Shown here: in pieces, positions 1-7,278 of the stretch
Position numbering within the stretch: the first letter of the stretch is position 1
How the letters are laid out: every line of letters begins with the position of its first letter
Source: Gammaproteobacteria bacterium
GTDB taxonomy: Bacteria; Pseudomonadota; Gammaproteobacteria; Pseudomonadales; Azotimanducaceae
Direction of reading: 5' to 3'
NCBI GenBank assembly: GCA_027293665.1
Contig: JAPUFN010000185.1
Location: forward strand, 1-9,697
DNA: 9,697 nt
Made by a program: the position numbers and the translations under genes
The notes under the pieces: generated by a model
What the model saw: only the letters and a program-made list of their open reading frames with translations
The model's database searches: none
What the model was told of the DNA's origin: nothing

Positions 1-827
1 TAGTCCCGATAGGCCCAGTAAAACTCGAGCATCGTGAACTCCGGGTTGTGGCGGGTGGATAAACCCTCATTGCGGAAGTTGCGATTTATTTCGAACACCC
101 GCTCGAAGCCGCCAATCGTGAGTCGTTTGAGAAACAATTCCGGCGCAACACGCAGATACAGATCCAGATCCAACGCGTTGTGATGGGTCATGAAGGGTCT
201 GGCAGCCGCGCCGCCGGGCAGCACGTGCATCATCGGCGTTTCAACTTCGAGGAATTCCCGAGCCAGGAAAAACTCCCGGATCGCACTGACTACCGCGGAG
301 CGAATCCGGAAAACCTTGCGCGAGTCTTCACTCATGATCAGGTCCAGGTAACGCTGCCGATACTTGGTCTCCTGATCGGCCAGACCGTGATACTTCTCGG
401 GCAGCGGACGCAGCGTTTTGTTCAGAAGAACGATTTCCCTGGCCTGGACCGTCAACTCACCCTTATTGGTGCGCATCACGGTCCCACGGATACCAACGAT
501 GTCGCCGATATCCCACAGAGCGTTGAATTGCTCATAAGCCGCCTCGCCGACTTCGTCGCGCCGGATGTAGCATTGAATCCGACCGCTGACATCCTGCAGA
601 GTGACGAAGCTTGCTTTGCCCATGACCCTGCGCAACATGACCCGGCCACTGACCGAGGTAGTGATCTCATCAGCCTCGAGTGCCACTTTGTCTTTATCGC
701 GGTGTGCAACGTGCAATTCCTCCGCCAGCGCTTCACGGCGAAAGTCGTTCGGGTAGGCGCCACCTTGCGCGCGCCAGGCAGCGAGCTTTTGCCGCCGGTT
801 GTTTACGATGTCATGTTCATCCGTCAT
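1..827 (-). CDS. lysS: Lysyl-tRNA synthetase, class II (5' part, runs off window)
   Basis: Charges tRNA-Lys with lysine in the cytoplasm. 275 complete codons are present of a protein that is usually about 500 residues, so the C-terminal catalytic half (motif 3) lies beyond base 1. The N-terminal OB-fold anticodon-binding domain covers about residues 55-135 (GRVMLRRVMGKASFVTLQD). It is followed by RYLDLI (159-164), the motif 1 region with its conserved proline (VETPMM, 195-200), GGAAARPF, APELFLKRL, and motif 2 (GGFERVFEINRNFRNEG, 239-255), then NPEFTMLEF. The ATG at 827 was chosen because it follows a GGGA with 7-nt spacing and no better in-frame start precedes it. It lies 99 bp downstream of prfB on the same strand, the usual prfB-lysS order. 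The identification is secure; only completeness cannot be judged. Confidence 0.97.
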   Translation of the reverse strand, partial: MTDEHDIVNNRRQKLAAWRAQGGAYPNDFRREALAEELHVAHRDKDKVALEADEITTSVSGRVMLRRVMGKASFVTLQDVSGRIQCYIRRDEVGEAAYEQFNALWDIGDIVGIRGTVMRTNKGELTVQAREIVLLNKTLRPLPEKYHGLADQETKYRQRYLDLIMSEDSRKVFRIRSAVVSAIREFFLAREFLEVETPMMHVLPGGAAARPFMTHHNALDLDLYLRVAPELFLKRLTIGGFERVFEINRNFRNEGLSTRHNPEFTMLEFYWAYRD

Positions 828-866
828 GCGACGATCCCAGCTGCCGAAAAATTTGTGTCCCTTTTG

Positions 867-900
867 AGAAAAATTATCGGGCCCTGTCCATGCTCGCCCG
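867..900 (-). terminator. Weak terminator-like hairpin between prfB and lysS
   Basis: On the transcribed strand CGGGC (900-896) can pair with GCCCG (882-878) across a 13-nt loop. The arm is followed after four bases by a run of five T (873-869). The 5-bp stem is short, so at best this would be a leaky terminator or attenuator lowering lysS transcription relative to prfB. It is nested inside a wider 7-bp inverted repeat, CAGCTGC (838-844) and GCAGCTG (900-906). Seen in the sequence; function is inferred. Confidence 0.25.
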
Positions 901-926
901 CAGCTGTCCGTTGCCTAATCATCCTG

Positions 927-2025
927 TCACAAACCCGCTTTGAGGCTGGCTGTGATGAAGTCATCCAGGTCTCCATCGAGCACGGAGTTCGGATCCGTTC
1001 GCTCCACCTGGGTGCGCAGGTCTTTCACTCGCGATTGATCCAGAACGTAGCTGCGAATCTGACTGCCCCAGCCGATATCCGCCTTGTTATCTTCGATGAT
1101 CTGTTGCTCCGCGCGCCGCCGGAGCATCTCAAGTTCGTAAAGTTTAGCTCGTAACTGCTTGAAAGCTTTGTCTTTATTCTGATGTTGCGAACGTTCACTC
1201 TGACACTGTACTACGGTCTTCGTCGGCAGATGGGTCAGGCGTACAGCGGAATCCGTCCGATTGACATGCTGGCCGCCGGCACCGCTTGCACGGTAGGTAT
1301 CGACGCGTACCTCAGAGGGATTGATGTCGATTTCGATGTCATCTTCGATTTCCGGTGCAACGAATACGGACGCGAACGACGTGTGGCGGCGATTGCCTGA
1401 ATCGAACGGTGATTTGCGAACGAGTCGATGCACGCCCGTTTCCGTGCGCAACCAGCCGAAGGCATAGTCGCCGGAGACCTGTACCGTAGCTCCTTTGATG
1501 CCGGCTATCTCGCCCGGTGACAGCTCGGTGATCTGAAGATTGAAGCCGCGCTTTTCGCCCCACCGCAGATACATTCGCAGCAACATCTCAGCCCAATCCT
1601 GTGCTTCCGTGCCGCCGGAACCCGCCTGAATTTCCAAAAAGGCATTGGCCTGATCCATCTCCCCTTTAAACATGCGCTGGAACTCGAGCTGCGCCAGTGC
1701 AGAGTTGAGCTCGCCGAGATCATCATCGACGACGTCGAGTGCTTCCGAATCGCTCTCTTGGGCGGCTAATTCTGCCAGTTCCGCAAGATCATCGAGATTG
1801 GTTGCAAAAGAGGCGAGTACGATCACAATTTTATTGAGCTGCGCGCGTTCTCTGTTGAGATTCTCTGCTCTCTCCGGGTCATTCCAGACGTCGGCATCGG
1901 CAAGTTCCAGCTCTACTTCAGCGAGCTTCTCTTTCTTGTCATCGAAGTCAAAGATACCCCCTGAGTGCAACATCGCGCTCACGAAGATCCTTGATCTGTT
2001 CTCGAATGGAAGTGATTTCCGCCAT
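927..2025 (-). CDS. prfB: Peptide chain release factor 2, expressed by +1 programmed frameshift
   Basis: RF2 reads UGA and UAA stop codons and triggers peptide release on the ribosome. Translation starts at ATG 2025, reads 25 codons to CTT, then meets an in-frame TGA (1950-1948). Shifting +1 there reads GAC and continues to the TGA at 929-927. The shifted product is 365 aa, the same length as E. coli RF2. Numbered this way, the stop-recognition tripeptide SPF is at 205-207 and the catalytic GGQ at 250-252, exactly the E. coli positions. Residue 246 is Ala, as in most bacteria, rather than the Thr of E. coli K-12. A gene caller that ignores the shift would start wrongly at a GTG near 1982 and lose the true N-terminus. 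It lies between recJ and lysS, the conserved order. Confidence 0.97.
1947..1962 (-). promoter_or_regulatory. RF2 programmed +1 frameshift site
   Basis: The transcribed strand reads AGGGGGTATCTTTGAC. It has a Shine-Dalgarno-like AGGGGG, three spacer bases, the slippery CTT codon, the in-frame TGA and a following C. This matches the established RF2 autoregulation signal: when RF2 is scarce the ribosome pauses at UGA-C, the internal SD element promotes slippage from CUU to UUU, and full-length RF2 is made. Both reading frames on either side give recognisable RF2 sequence (DLRERDVALRGYL then DFDDKKEKL), which confirms the junction and excludes a sequencing error as the explanation. Confidence 0.96.
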
Positions 2026-2057
2026 CTTTCTGCTTCAGTTTATTGCTTCAGGTTAAA

Positions 2058-2106
2058 GGCTTCAGGCGTCTCGCCTCAGCCTGCTTCCGGCGGACATTCT
2101 CGCCGG
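2058..2106 (-). other. Two tandem hairpins in the recJ-prfB spacer
   Basis: The 99-bp spacer holds a 6-bp inverted repeat, CCGGCG (2087-2092) with CGCCGG (2101-2106). Next to it is a second stem made of GGCT and AGGCG (2058-2061, 2064-2068) pairing with CGCCT and AGCC (2072-2076, 2078-2081) around a 3-nt loop. On the transcribed strand the second hairpin is followed by only three T, so it is a poor terminator. Transcript processing or a weak attenuator before prfB is possible. Confidence 0.3.
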
Positions 2107-2124
2107 CTGCAAAAGCGCGCAAGT

Positions 2125-3846
2125 TTATGCCAATGCTGTCAGATGCTCCACCACCAGTTGCAGTGTGCAGGTGTCACGATAGTCATTCTCCTGGAGCTTG
2201 TAGACCGCAGCGACTCGTTTGATATCGCCGAGCGACGACTGCCGGAACGCAATAGCATCGAATAAGCGGTCATCTTTTTTCAGCACCATTTTCAGATGCC
2301 GCTCACCCACCACCCGCTGATCGACGAGCTCGAACTCATCATGGAAGGAAGGTTCGGGGAACTGCTGGCCCCATGGTCCCGCCGATGCCAGGCGCCGCGC
2401 GACCTCAAGCGTGCGCTCTTCGGCAAGCAATGAGCCGTCGGTCAGTACAACAGGGGATAATGCATCTAACGGCAATACCTGCTCCACGGCTGCGTTGAAT
2501 GCCTGCGTGAACCTCTCGAGATGCACCCGTTTGATGCTCATGCCGGCTGCCATCGCATGCCCGCCGAAATTGACGAGGAGACCAGGATAGCGTGCAGCAA
2601 TGGCATCGAGCACGTCGCGAATGTGCAACTGTGGCACGGAACGCGCCGAACCCTTGAGTTCATCTGGGGCAGCATCGCCTGCTTCGGCGAACGCTATGAC
2701 CGGTCGATGGAGTTTTTCCCGCAACCGGCCGGCAACGATGCCGACTATGCCCTGGTGCCAGCTTGGATCGTAAACACACACGCCGTACCGGTCGTGCTCC
2801 TCGTCGGCCCTGCCAGCGACGATCAGCTCGGCATCACTCACCATTTCCTGCTCGAGAACTCGCCGCATCTGATTGAGTTCATCCAGCGCCGTGGCGATCT
2901 CTCGAGCACTCGCCGCGTCCGGTGCAAGCAGACAGCGGATGCCGATCGTCATGTCATCGAGCCGGCCGGCCGCATTGAGGCGCGGACCGATAGCAAATCC
3001 CAGATCCTGCGCATCGATTCTGTGTAATTTCCGACCCGCAATCTCGCACAGAGCCTTGAATCCCGGCCGACACCGGCCCGCGCGGATTCTCTGGAGTCCC
3101 TGGTACACCAGGATGCGATTGTTGTGATCGAGCGCGACGACATCGGCGATGGTGCCGAGCGCCACCAGATCCAACCAGTCCGCAAGGTTCACCGACGGTC
3201 GCGAATCCAGCCAGCCACGTCGCCGGAGCTCGGCGCGGGTCCCACTCATGACGTAGTAGATCACACCGACGCCCGCCATGGCTTTGCTCGGAAACTGACT
3301 CCCTTTGAGGTTCGGATTGACGATTGCCAGCGCAGCAGGCAACTCCTCCCCAGGCAGGTGGTGATCCGTGATGACGACGTCCACTCCGTGCTCATTGGCA
3401 AGGGCCACGCCGGCAATACTGGAGACTCCGTTGTCAACGGTAACAATGACAGCGGGGGCCTGAGTTAAGGCAAGCTCAACAATTTTCGGGGAGAGGCCGT
3501 AACCGAACTCAAACCGGTTCGGCACCAGGAAGGATACGTTTTCCGCACCAAGCGCGGCCAGAACCGACATTGCCAGTGCGACTGAAGTCGCGCCATCTGC
3601 ATCGAAATCACCGACGATGAGAATCCGTTCGCCTGCCATGACGGCGTCCGCCAGACGACGTGCGGCGATGCTGCAGTCCGGCAGCGTTGCTGGAGTCGCA
3701 AGGGCATCGAGCGTCAGCTGCAGATCGTGCGTATGCGTGACACCGCGACTGGTATAAATTCGCTGGAGTAACGCCGGAACATCGGTGGTATCACCAAGGA
3801 GACCTTGCGCCGGAACCGGCCGCGCGTGAACGCCGACATCAGGCAT
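2125..3846 (-). CDS. recJ: Single-stranded-DNA-specific exonuclease RecJ
   Basis: A 5'-to-3' exonuclease on single-stranded DNA, used in RecF-pathway recombination, mismatch repair and resection at stalled forks. With the ATG at 3846 the protein is 573 aa (E. coli RecJ is 577). The DHH phosphoesterase core is complete: motif GDFDADG (79-85), VDNG (137-140), DHH (161-163) and VNPN (176-179). The DHHA1 part carries WHQGIVGIVAGR (363-374) and NFGGHAMAAGM (426-436). The C-terminal region matches the RecJ OB domain. A TTG at 3852 would add two residues; the ATG is preferred, though neither has a strong Shine-Dalgarno. The ATG overlaps the end of hom by 8 nt, so translational coupling to hom is likely. 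All metal-binding motifs look intact. Confidence 0.96.
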   Translation of the reverse strand: MPDVGVHARPVPAQGLLGDTTDVPALLQRIYTSRGVTHTHDLQLTLDALATPATLPDCSIAARRLADAVMAGERILIVGDFDADGATSVALAMSVLAALGAENVSFLVPNRFEFGYGLSPKIVELALTQAPAVIVTVDNGVSSIAGVALANEHGVDVVITDHHLPGEELPAALAIVNPNLKGSQFPSKAMAGVGVIYYVMSGTRAELRRRGWLDSRPSVNLADWLDLVALGTIADVVALDHNNRILVYQGLQRIRAGRCRPGFKALCEIAGRKLHRIDAQDLGFAIGPRLNAAGRLDDMTIGIRCLLAPDAASAREIATALDELNQMRRVLEQEMVSDAELIVAGRADEEHDRYGVCVYDPSWHQGIVGIVAGRLREKLHRPVIAFAEAGDAAPDELKGSARSVPQLHIRDVLDAIAARYPGLLVNFGGHAMAAGMSIKRVHLERFTQAFNAAVEQVLPLDALSPVVLTDGSLLAEERTLEVARRLASAGPWGQQFPEPSFHDEFELVDQRVVGERHLKMVLKKDDRLFDAIAFRQSSLGDIKRVAAVYKLQENDYRDTCTLQLVVEHLTALA

Positions 3847-5134
3847 CGACAAATTGCTCTACCCGCAGTCGGGTAATTTCTCCGACGACTTCCGGAAGTT
3901 GCTGCACGGCTTCGAGCGCCTGATTCATCACCCCTTCGCGAACCCGTTGGGTGAGGATTATTATTGGCACCCAGGCATGCTGGCTTTCGGCATGAATGGC
4001 CTGCTCTTTTTGAATAGCAGCTTCAATACTGATCTTCTGGTCACTGAGGATCGTGGCAACCTTGGCGAACACGCCGGGTTTGTCCAGAGAAGGAATCTTG
4101 AGAAAATAACCGCATTCGACATCCTCGATCGAAAGGATGCGTGTTTCACCTTCTGACGTTGCAATCGGTGGCAGTGACAGGCCGCGGGCAATATCGATGA
4201 GGTCGGCAATAACGGCAGAAGCTGTCGGCAGCGCTCCTGCACCAGCGCCATAGTAGAGTGTATCCCCCGCGGCATTGCCGTTGACGAGGATCGCATTCAT
4301 CACGCCGTTCACGCTGGCGAGCAGCTGTTGCTGGGGAACCAGCGTTGGATGCACGCGCAACTCCACGCCCGCATCGCTGATTCGACCGATACCGAGATGC
4401 TTGACCTGGTAGCCGAGCTGCCGGGCATATTCGATGTCCTCGACGCTTACCGCATTGATACCTTCGGTATACACATCAGCAAAACGAAATCCGATACCGA
4501 ACGCCAGTGCCGCCATGATGGTCAACTTGTGTGCAGCGTCGATGCCCTCGACGTCCAAAGTCGGATCTGCCTCGGCGTAGCCCAGGCGCTGAGCTTCCGC
4601 CAGCGCAGTGTCGAACGCCTGGCCGGATTCGGCCATCGCTGTGAGGATGTAATTGGAGGTTCCGTTGATGATGCCGGCCAGCCACTGGATTTCATTACCG
4701 GCAAGCGCCCGCATCAGCGACGCGATGATTGGAATGCCACCGGCCACAGTGGCTTCGAAGCCAATGGTCGTTTGCCGGGAGCTCGCCAGAGCCAGTAGTT
4801 CGTTGCCATGAGCTGCGATGATCGCTTTGTTCGCCGTGACAACCGGCTTACCCAGTTCCAGTGAACGGCGCACGAGCTTCAGTGCTGCGTCTTCGCCACC
4901 GATCATCTCGACCACCACGTCGACGTCGGACGCCTCGATCACATCGTTCAGCTCGGTCGAAAACTGTGCACCCAGCAGATCCAATTCGGGCCTCGCGGTG
5001 CGACTCGCAACACGGGCCACCCGGATCTCACGACCAGCCCGGGCATCTATGCTCTGCTGATTTTTTTTGAGCACGGCGAGCACGCCCTGGGCAACGGTAC
5101 CCAGACCACACAAACCTATCCTGAGGGGTTGCAA
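3839..5134 (-). CDS. hom: Homoserine dehydrogenase with C-terminal ACT domain
   Basis: Reduces aspartate 4-semialdehyde to homoserine with NAD(P)H, the branch point towards threonine and methionine. The 431-residue protein has the N-terminal nucleotide-binding loop GLCGLGTVAQG (7-17), TANKAII with Lys103, GGIPII (132-137) and the catalytic segment with Asp199 and Lys203 (GIDAAHKL). A C-terminal ACT domain (about 343-425, PSLDKPGVFAKVATIL) is the usual site of threonine feedback. It is the stand-alone type, without the aspartokinase fusion of enteric ThrA. The start must be the TTG at 5134: an in-frame TGA lies two codons upstream, GGAGG sits 8 nt before it, and the next in-frame ATG is after the nucleotide-binding fold. 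No thrC follows; recJ overlaps its stop. Codons 23-25 contain a run of eight A (5068-5061). Confidence 0.96.
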   Translation of the reverse strand: MQPLRIGLCGLGTVAQGVLAVLKKNQQSIDARAGREIRVARVASRTARPELDLLGAQFSTELNDVIEASDVDVVVEMIGGEDAALKLVRRSLELGKPVVTANKAIIAAHGNELLALASSRQTTIGFEATVAGGIPIIASLMRALAGNEIQWLAGIINGTSNYILTAMAESGQAFDTALAEAQRLGYAEADPTLDVEGIDAAHKLTIMAALAFGIGFRFADVYTEGINAVSVEDIEYARQLGYQVKHLGIGRISDAGVELRVHPTLVPQQQLLASVNGVMNAILVNGNAAGDTLYYGAGAGALPTASAVIADLIDIARGLSLPPIATSEGETRILSIEDVECGYFLKIPSLDKPGVFAKVATILSDQKISIEAAIQKEQAIHAESQHAWVPIIILTQRVREGVMNQALEAVQQLPEVVGEITRLRVEQFVDA

Positions 5135-5137
5135 AGC

Positions 5138-5172
5138 TCACGCCTCCGCACGGCAGCATCGAGGAGGCGCAA
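5138..5172 (-). promoter_or_regulatory. Hairpin masking the hom Shine-Dalgarno
   Basis: In the 56-bp dsbC-hom spacer, CGCCTCC (5169-5163 on the transcribed strand) is perfectly complementary to GGAGGCG (5147-5141), with a 15-nt loop. Three further base-proximal pairs (G-U, U-G, U-A) extend the stem to ten. The 3' arm contains GGAGG (5147-5143), the only good ribosome-binding site for the TTG start of hom. Folding would therefore hide it. No U-run follows, so it is not a terminator. The complementarity is seen; a regulatory role is inferred. Confidence 0.5.
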
Positions 5173-5190
5173 TTTTAGGGGGAGCGGGTG

Positions 5191-5964
5191 CTAGATGCCT
5201 ATTGATTTCGCTAACTGTTCTGCGGGCATGAATCCCGGCAACAGGCGGCCATCTTCGGTAACGATGGCGGGCGTCCCGGTGACCCCTACCTGACGCCCAA
5301 GTTCGTAGTGCTGCGCGACCGGATTGGCGCAGCTCTTCATGGGTATATCGTCACCGGACTTCAGTCGGGTAATGGCCGCATTGCGATCTTCGGAACACCA
5401 GGCCGCAACGATCCGGTCATAGGACTCTGAGCCTATACCCGCGCGCGGATAGGCGAGATAACGAACCTCCACGCCGAGGGCATTGAGCTCGGGCACTTCT
5501 TTGTGGAGCTTGCGGCAGAAGCCGCAATCGACATCCGTGAAAACGCTGACCACCGCTTTGACCGTACCGGCCGGGGAAAATATGACCATGTCTTCTTCCG
5601 GCACCGCGGCAAGCAACCCCAGGCGCTTGGTGGTGCGGCTGACTTCCGCCAGATTGATCAGATCGGTATCTCCGAGCTCGTAAAGATCACCGGTAAAGAG
5701 GTAACGGCCATCCCCTGTGCCATAAAAGATCGTGCCGCCTTCGATTTCCAGCGTATATATGCCGGGTAGCGGAGATTCATGCACGCTCTCGATCGGAATG
5801 TCGGGGCGCAACGCTTTGAGTTTGTCTACCAGCACCTGGCCGGAGGCAGCTTCCGCGGCAGATGCCACGCTGGCAGTGAGCGTCAGCTCAGCAGCGAACC
5901 AAAGACCCACGGTCAGCACGGTTGCCGTCAGGGAGAATGCCGCCTTGCTACGGATTTTTGTCAT
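5191..5964 (-). CDS. dsbC: Periplasmic thiol:disulfide interchange protein DsbC
   Basis: Disulfide bond isomerase of the periplasm, kept reduced by DsbD and reshuffling wrong disulfides in secreted proteins. 257 residues. The N-terminus is basic (MTKIRSK), followed by a hydrophobic stretch and an ASA-type cleavage region near residue 37, consistent with Sec export. The dimerisation domain covers about 40-110. The thioredoxin-like domain carries CGFC (147-150), where E. coli has CGYC, the cis-proline loop TP (231-232) and a second cysteine pair (190 and 212) matching the structural disulfide of DsbC. The ATG at 5964 follows AAGGTG with 8-nt spacing. It lies between xerD and hom, as in pseudomonads. 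The 167-bp spacer to xerD shows a small GGCC hairpin (6033-6044) but no convincing promoter. DsbG is a less likely alternative, given the xerD neighbour and the second cysteine pair. Confidence 0.93.
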   Translation of the reverse strand: MTKIRSKAAFSLTATVLTVGLWFAAELTLTASVASAAEAASGQVLVDKLKALRPDIPIESVHESPLPGIYTLEIEGGTIFYGTGDGRYLFTGDLYELGDTDLINLAEVSRTTKRLGLLAAVPEEDMVIFSPAGTVKAVVSVFTDVDCGFCRKLHKEVPELNALGVEVRYLAYPRAGIGSESYDRIVAAWCSEDRNAAITRLKSGDDIPMKSCANPVAQHYELGRQVGVTGTPAIVTEDGRLLPGFMPAEQLAKSIGI

Positions 5965-6131
5965 CGCGTTAACACCTTGTTGCCTGATTTCCTAAATTCA
6001 GCCACCCCGACTTGCGGGATTTGCTCTTAACTGGCCTCTTGGCCGACACTTGCTCTGTAGGGTACACCTGCTTTCGACCACCGATTCGACCACTGACGCT
6101 ACAGATGATTCAGATTCGACCGCCGCCCTGA

Positions 6132-7004
6132 TCATCCTCTGGGGTGATGGGTCGTGTGCAGTTCTTTCAGTCTGGCCTGCGCTATATGAGTATAGATTTG
6201 CGTCGTCGACAAGTCTGCGTGTCCCAACATCATCTGCACAGCCCTTAAATCTGCGCCATGGTTCAACAAATGAGTCGCAAATGCGTGGCGCAGGGTGTGC
6301 GGCGAAATCGGTCGATCAATTCCGGCTAAAATGGCATATCGCTTGACAGCATGCCAGAAGGTCTGACGCGTCATCGTCTTTGCCCGCTGGCTAGGGAAGA
6401 GGGCCACACAGTCTCGACCTTTGAGCAGCCCCTCACGGCCCTCGGCCAGGAATCGGGTTATCCACCGCATGGCTTCCTGACCTACCGGAACAAGCCGTTC
6501 TTTGTCGCCTTTACCGACAATTCTCACAACGCCCTGGCGCAGATTGACGGCACTCGCGCGGAGACTGACCAATTCCGTAATCCGCAGACCGCAGGCGTAT
6601 AAAAGTTCCAGCATGGCTCGATCCCGCAGCCCCAGGGTGGTCGCCACATCGGGTGCTGCCAACAGCGCGCGCACCTGGGCTTCAGATAATGAGCCGGGCA
6701 GCTGGCGACCAAGCTTGGGTTGTTCGAGATGGGCGCTCGGATCTCTGACAAGTCGGCCCTTGTGGACCATATGTCGGTAGAAGCCTTTGACGCACGACAA
6801 CCAGCGCGCCGAGGATCTGGTTTTGTAGCCGCTGACGAAGCGCTCCGCAACGATGGTGAGCAACTGCGCTTCGCTGGCATCGAGCAGCGGCCCGTCGAGT
6901 GCCCGTTGCAACTGCTGCAGATCGCGCCGATACGCGCTGAGCGTATTCTCGCTCAGGCCGCGCTCAAGCCAGATTTCATCGAGATACTGGTCTATGACGG
7001 ACAT
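6132..7004 (-). CDS. xerD: Site-specific tyrosine recombinase XerD
   Basis: With XerC and FtsK it resolves chromosome dimers at dif; integrative phages and plasmids may also borrow it. 290 residues (E. coli 298). The N-terminal SAM-like core-binding domain is residues 1-90 (LSENTLSAYRRDL). The catalytic domain holds the full tyrosine recombinase set: Arg141 (CGLR), Lys165 (GKGDKER), His236 and Arg239 (HTLRH), His262 (GHADLST) and the nucleophile Tyr271 (IYTHIA). The C-terminus ends in the family-typical HHPRG. XerD rather than XerC is inferred from the dsbC-recJ context and closer sequence resemblance. The ATG at 7004 is the only reasonable start before an in-frame TGA 11 codons upstream; its Shine-Dalgarno is weak (GAG). 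Confidence 0.95.
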   Translation of the reverse strand: MSVIDQYLDEIWLERGLSENTLSAYRRDLQQLQRALDGPLLDASEAQLLTIVAERFVSGYKTRSSARWLSCVKGFYRHMVHKGRLVRDPSAHLEQPKLGRQLPGSLSEAQVRALLAAPDVATTLGLRDRAMLELLYACGLRITELVSLRASAVNLRQGVVRIVGKGDKERLVPVGQEAMRWITRFLAEGREGLLKGRDCVALFPSQRAKTMTRQTFWHAVKRYAILAGIDRPISPHTLRHAFATHLLNHGADLRAVQMMLGHADLSTTQIYTHIAQARLKELHTTHHPRG

Positions 7005-7023
7005 CGACGCTCGACAATCGGTT

Positions 7024-7079
7024 GCGGTGGCTTCTCAAGCCACTCAGCGTGACACAAAGTGACCTTGTAGGGCCACCGC
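7024..7079 (-). other. Mutually exclusive inverted repeats upstream of xerD
   Basis: On the transcribed strand, segment C, AAGCCACCGC (7033-7024), can pair locally with GTGGCTT (7043-7037) as a 7-bp stem with a GAG loop. Alternatively it can pair with GCGGTGGC (7079-7072) as an 8-bp stem closing a 40-nt loop. The two pairings compete for the same bases. The hairpin ends 19 nt before the xerD ATG, so it would not hide the ribosome-binding site directly. Confidence 0.3.
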
Positions 7080-7100
7080 GTCAAGACTTGGAGTCGGCGA

Positions 7101-7140
7101 TTTTTTATATCTATCCTATTGATAATTAAGGATATAATCC
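7101..7140 (-). promoter_or_regulatory. AT-rich segment, possible xerD promoter
   Basis: This is the most AT-rich stretch in the window and lies about 100 bp upstream of xerD. On the xerD strand it offers TATAAA (7109-7104) and TAGGAT (7118-7113) as -10-like hexamers, the latter with TTGGAT 18 nt upstream. A perfect TATAAT lies on the plus strand (7133-7138) but has no -35 partner. TATCCT and AGGATA form a short inverted repeat within it. The promoter call is weak. Confidence 0.25.
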
Positions 7141-7181
7141 AAAACACTCAAAACTGGCACGGCGCCTGCATTAAGAGATAG

Positions 7182-7240
7182 CAAGCGTTGGCGGATCACA
7201 TCAATTGTCCCCTTGATGCCGCTGAGAACGCTTGATCCGG
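7182..7240. repeat. Nested and overlapping palindromes
   Basis: Three perfect inverted repeats share about 59 bp: CAAGCGTT (7182-7189) with AACGCTTG (7227-7234), CGGATCA (7192-7198) with TGATCCG (7233-7239), and CATCAA (7199-7204) with TTGATG (7213-7218). The first two overlap at 7233-7234 and cannot both form fully. Such architecture occurs at REP-like or IS200/IS605-type ends and in structured RNA. No transposase lies nearby. Confidence 0.6.
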
Positions 7241-7278
7241 TAGCCGGAATTTCTCTCCTTCGGCTGACGGGAACACAT

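Noticed and set aside
180..1154. Long plus-strand open frame of 324 codons
   Set aside because: It is antisense to lysS and prfB, both unmistakable, and its protein has no recognisable domain.
927..1982. prfB starting at a GTG at 1982 in the second frame
   Set aside because: The upstream ATG at 2025 plus the canonical frameshift site gives the expected 365-residue RF2; the 1982 start would replace a conserved N-terminus with unrelated residues.
6033..6044. GGCC-TCTT-GGCC hairpin in the xerD-dsbC spacer as a terminator
   Set aside because: The stem is only 4 bp and no T-run follows on the transcribed strand.
6073..6121. Three TTCGACC repeats (6073, 6085, 6115) in the xerD-dsbC spacer
   Set aside because: Short, unevenly spaced and without an associated promoter; chance is a sufficient explanation.
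7133..7138. Perfect TATAAT on the plus strand as a promoter
   Set aside because: No -35 element at 16-18 bp, and no plus-strand gene to serve.
7182..7240. CRISPR array or integron attC site
   Set aside because: No regularly spaced repeat units, no cas genes, and the core motifs of attC are not met.
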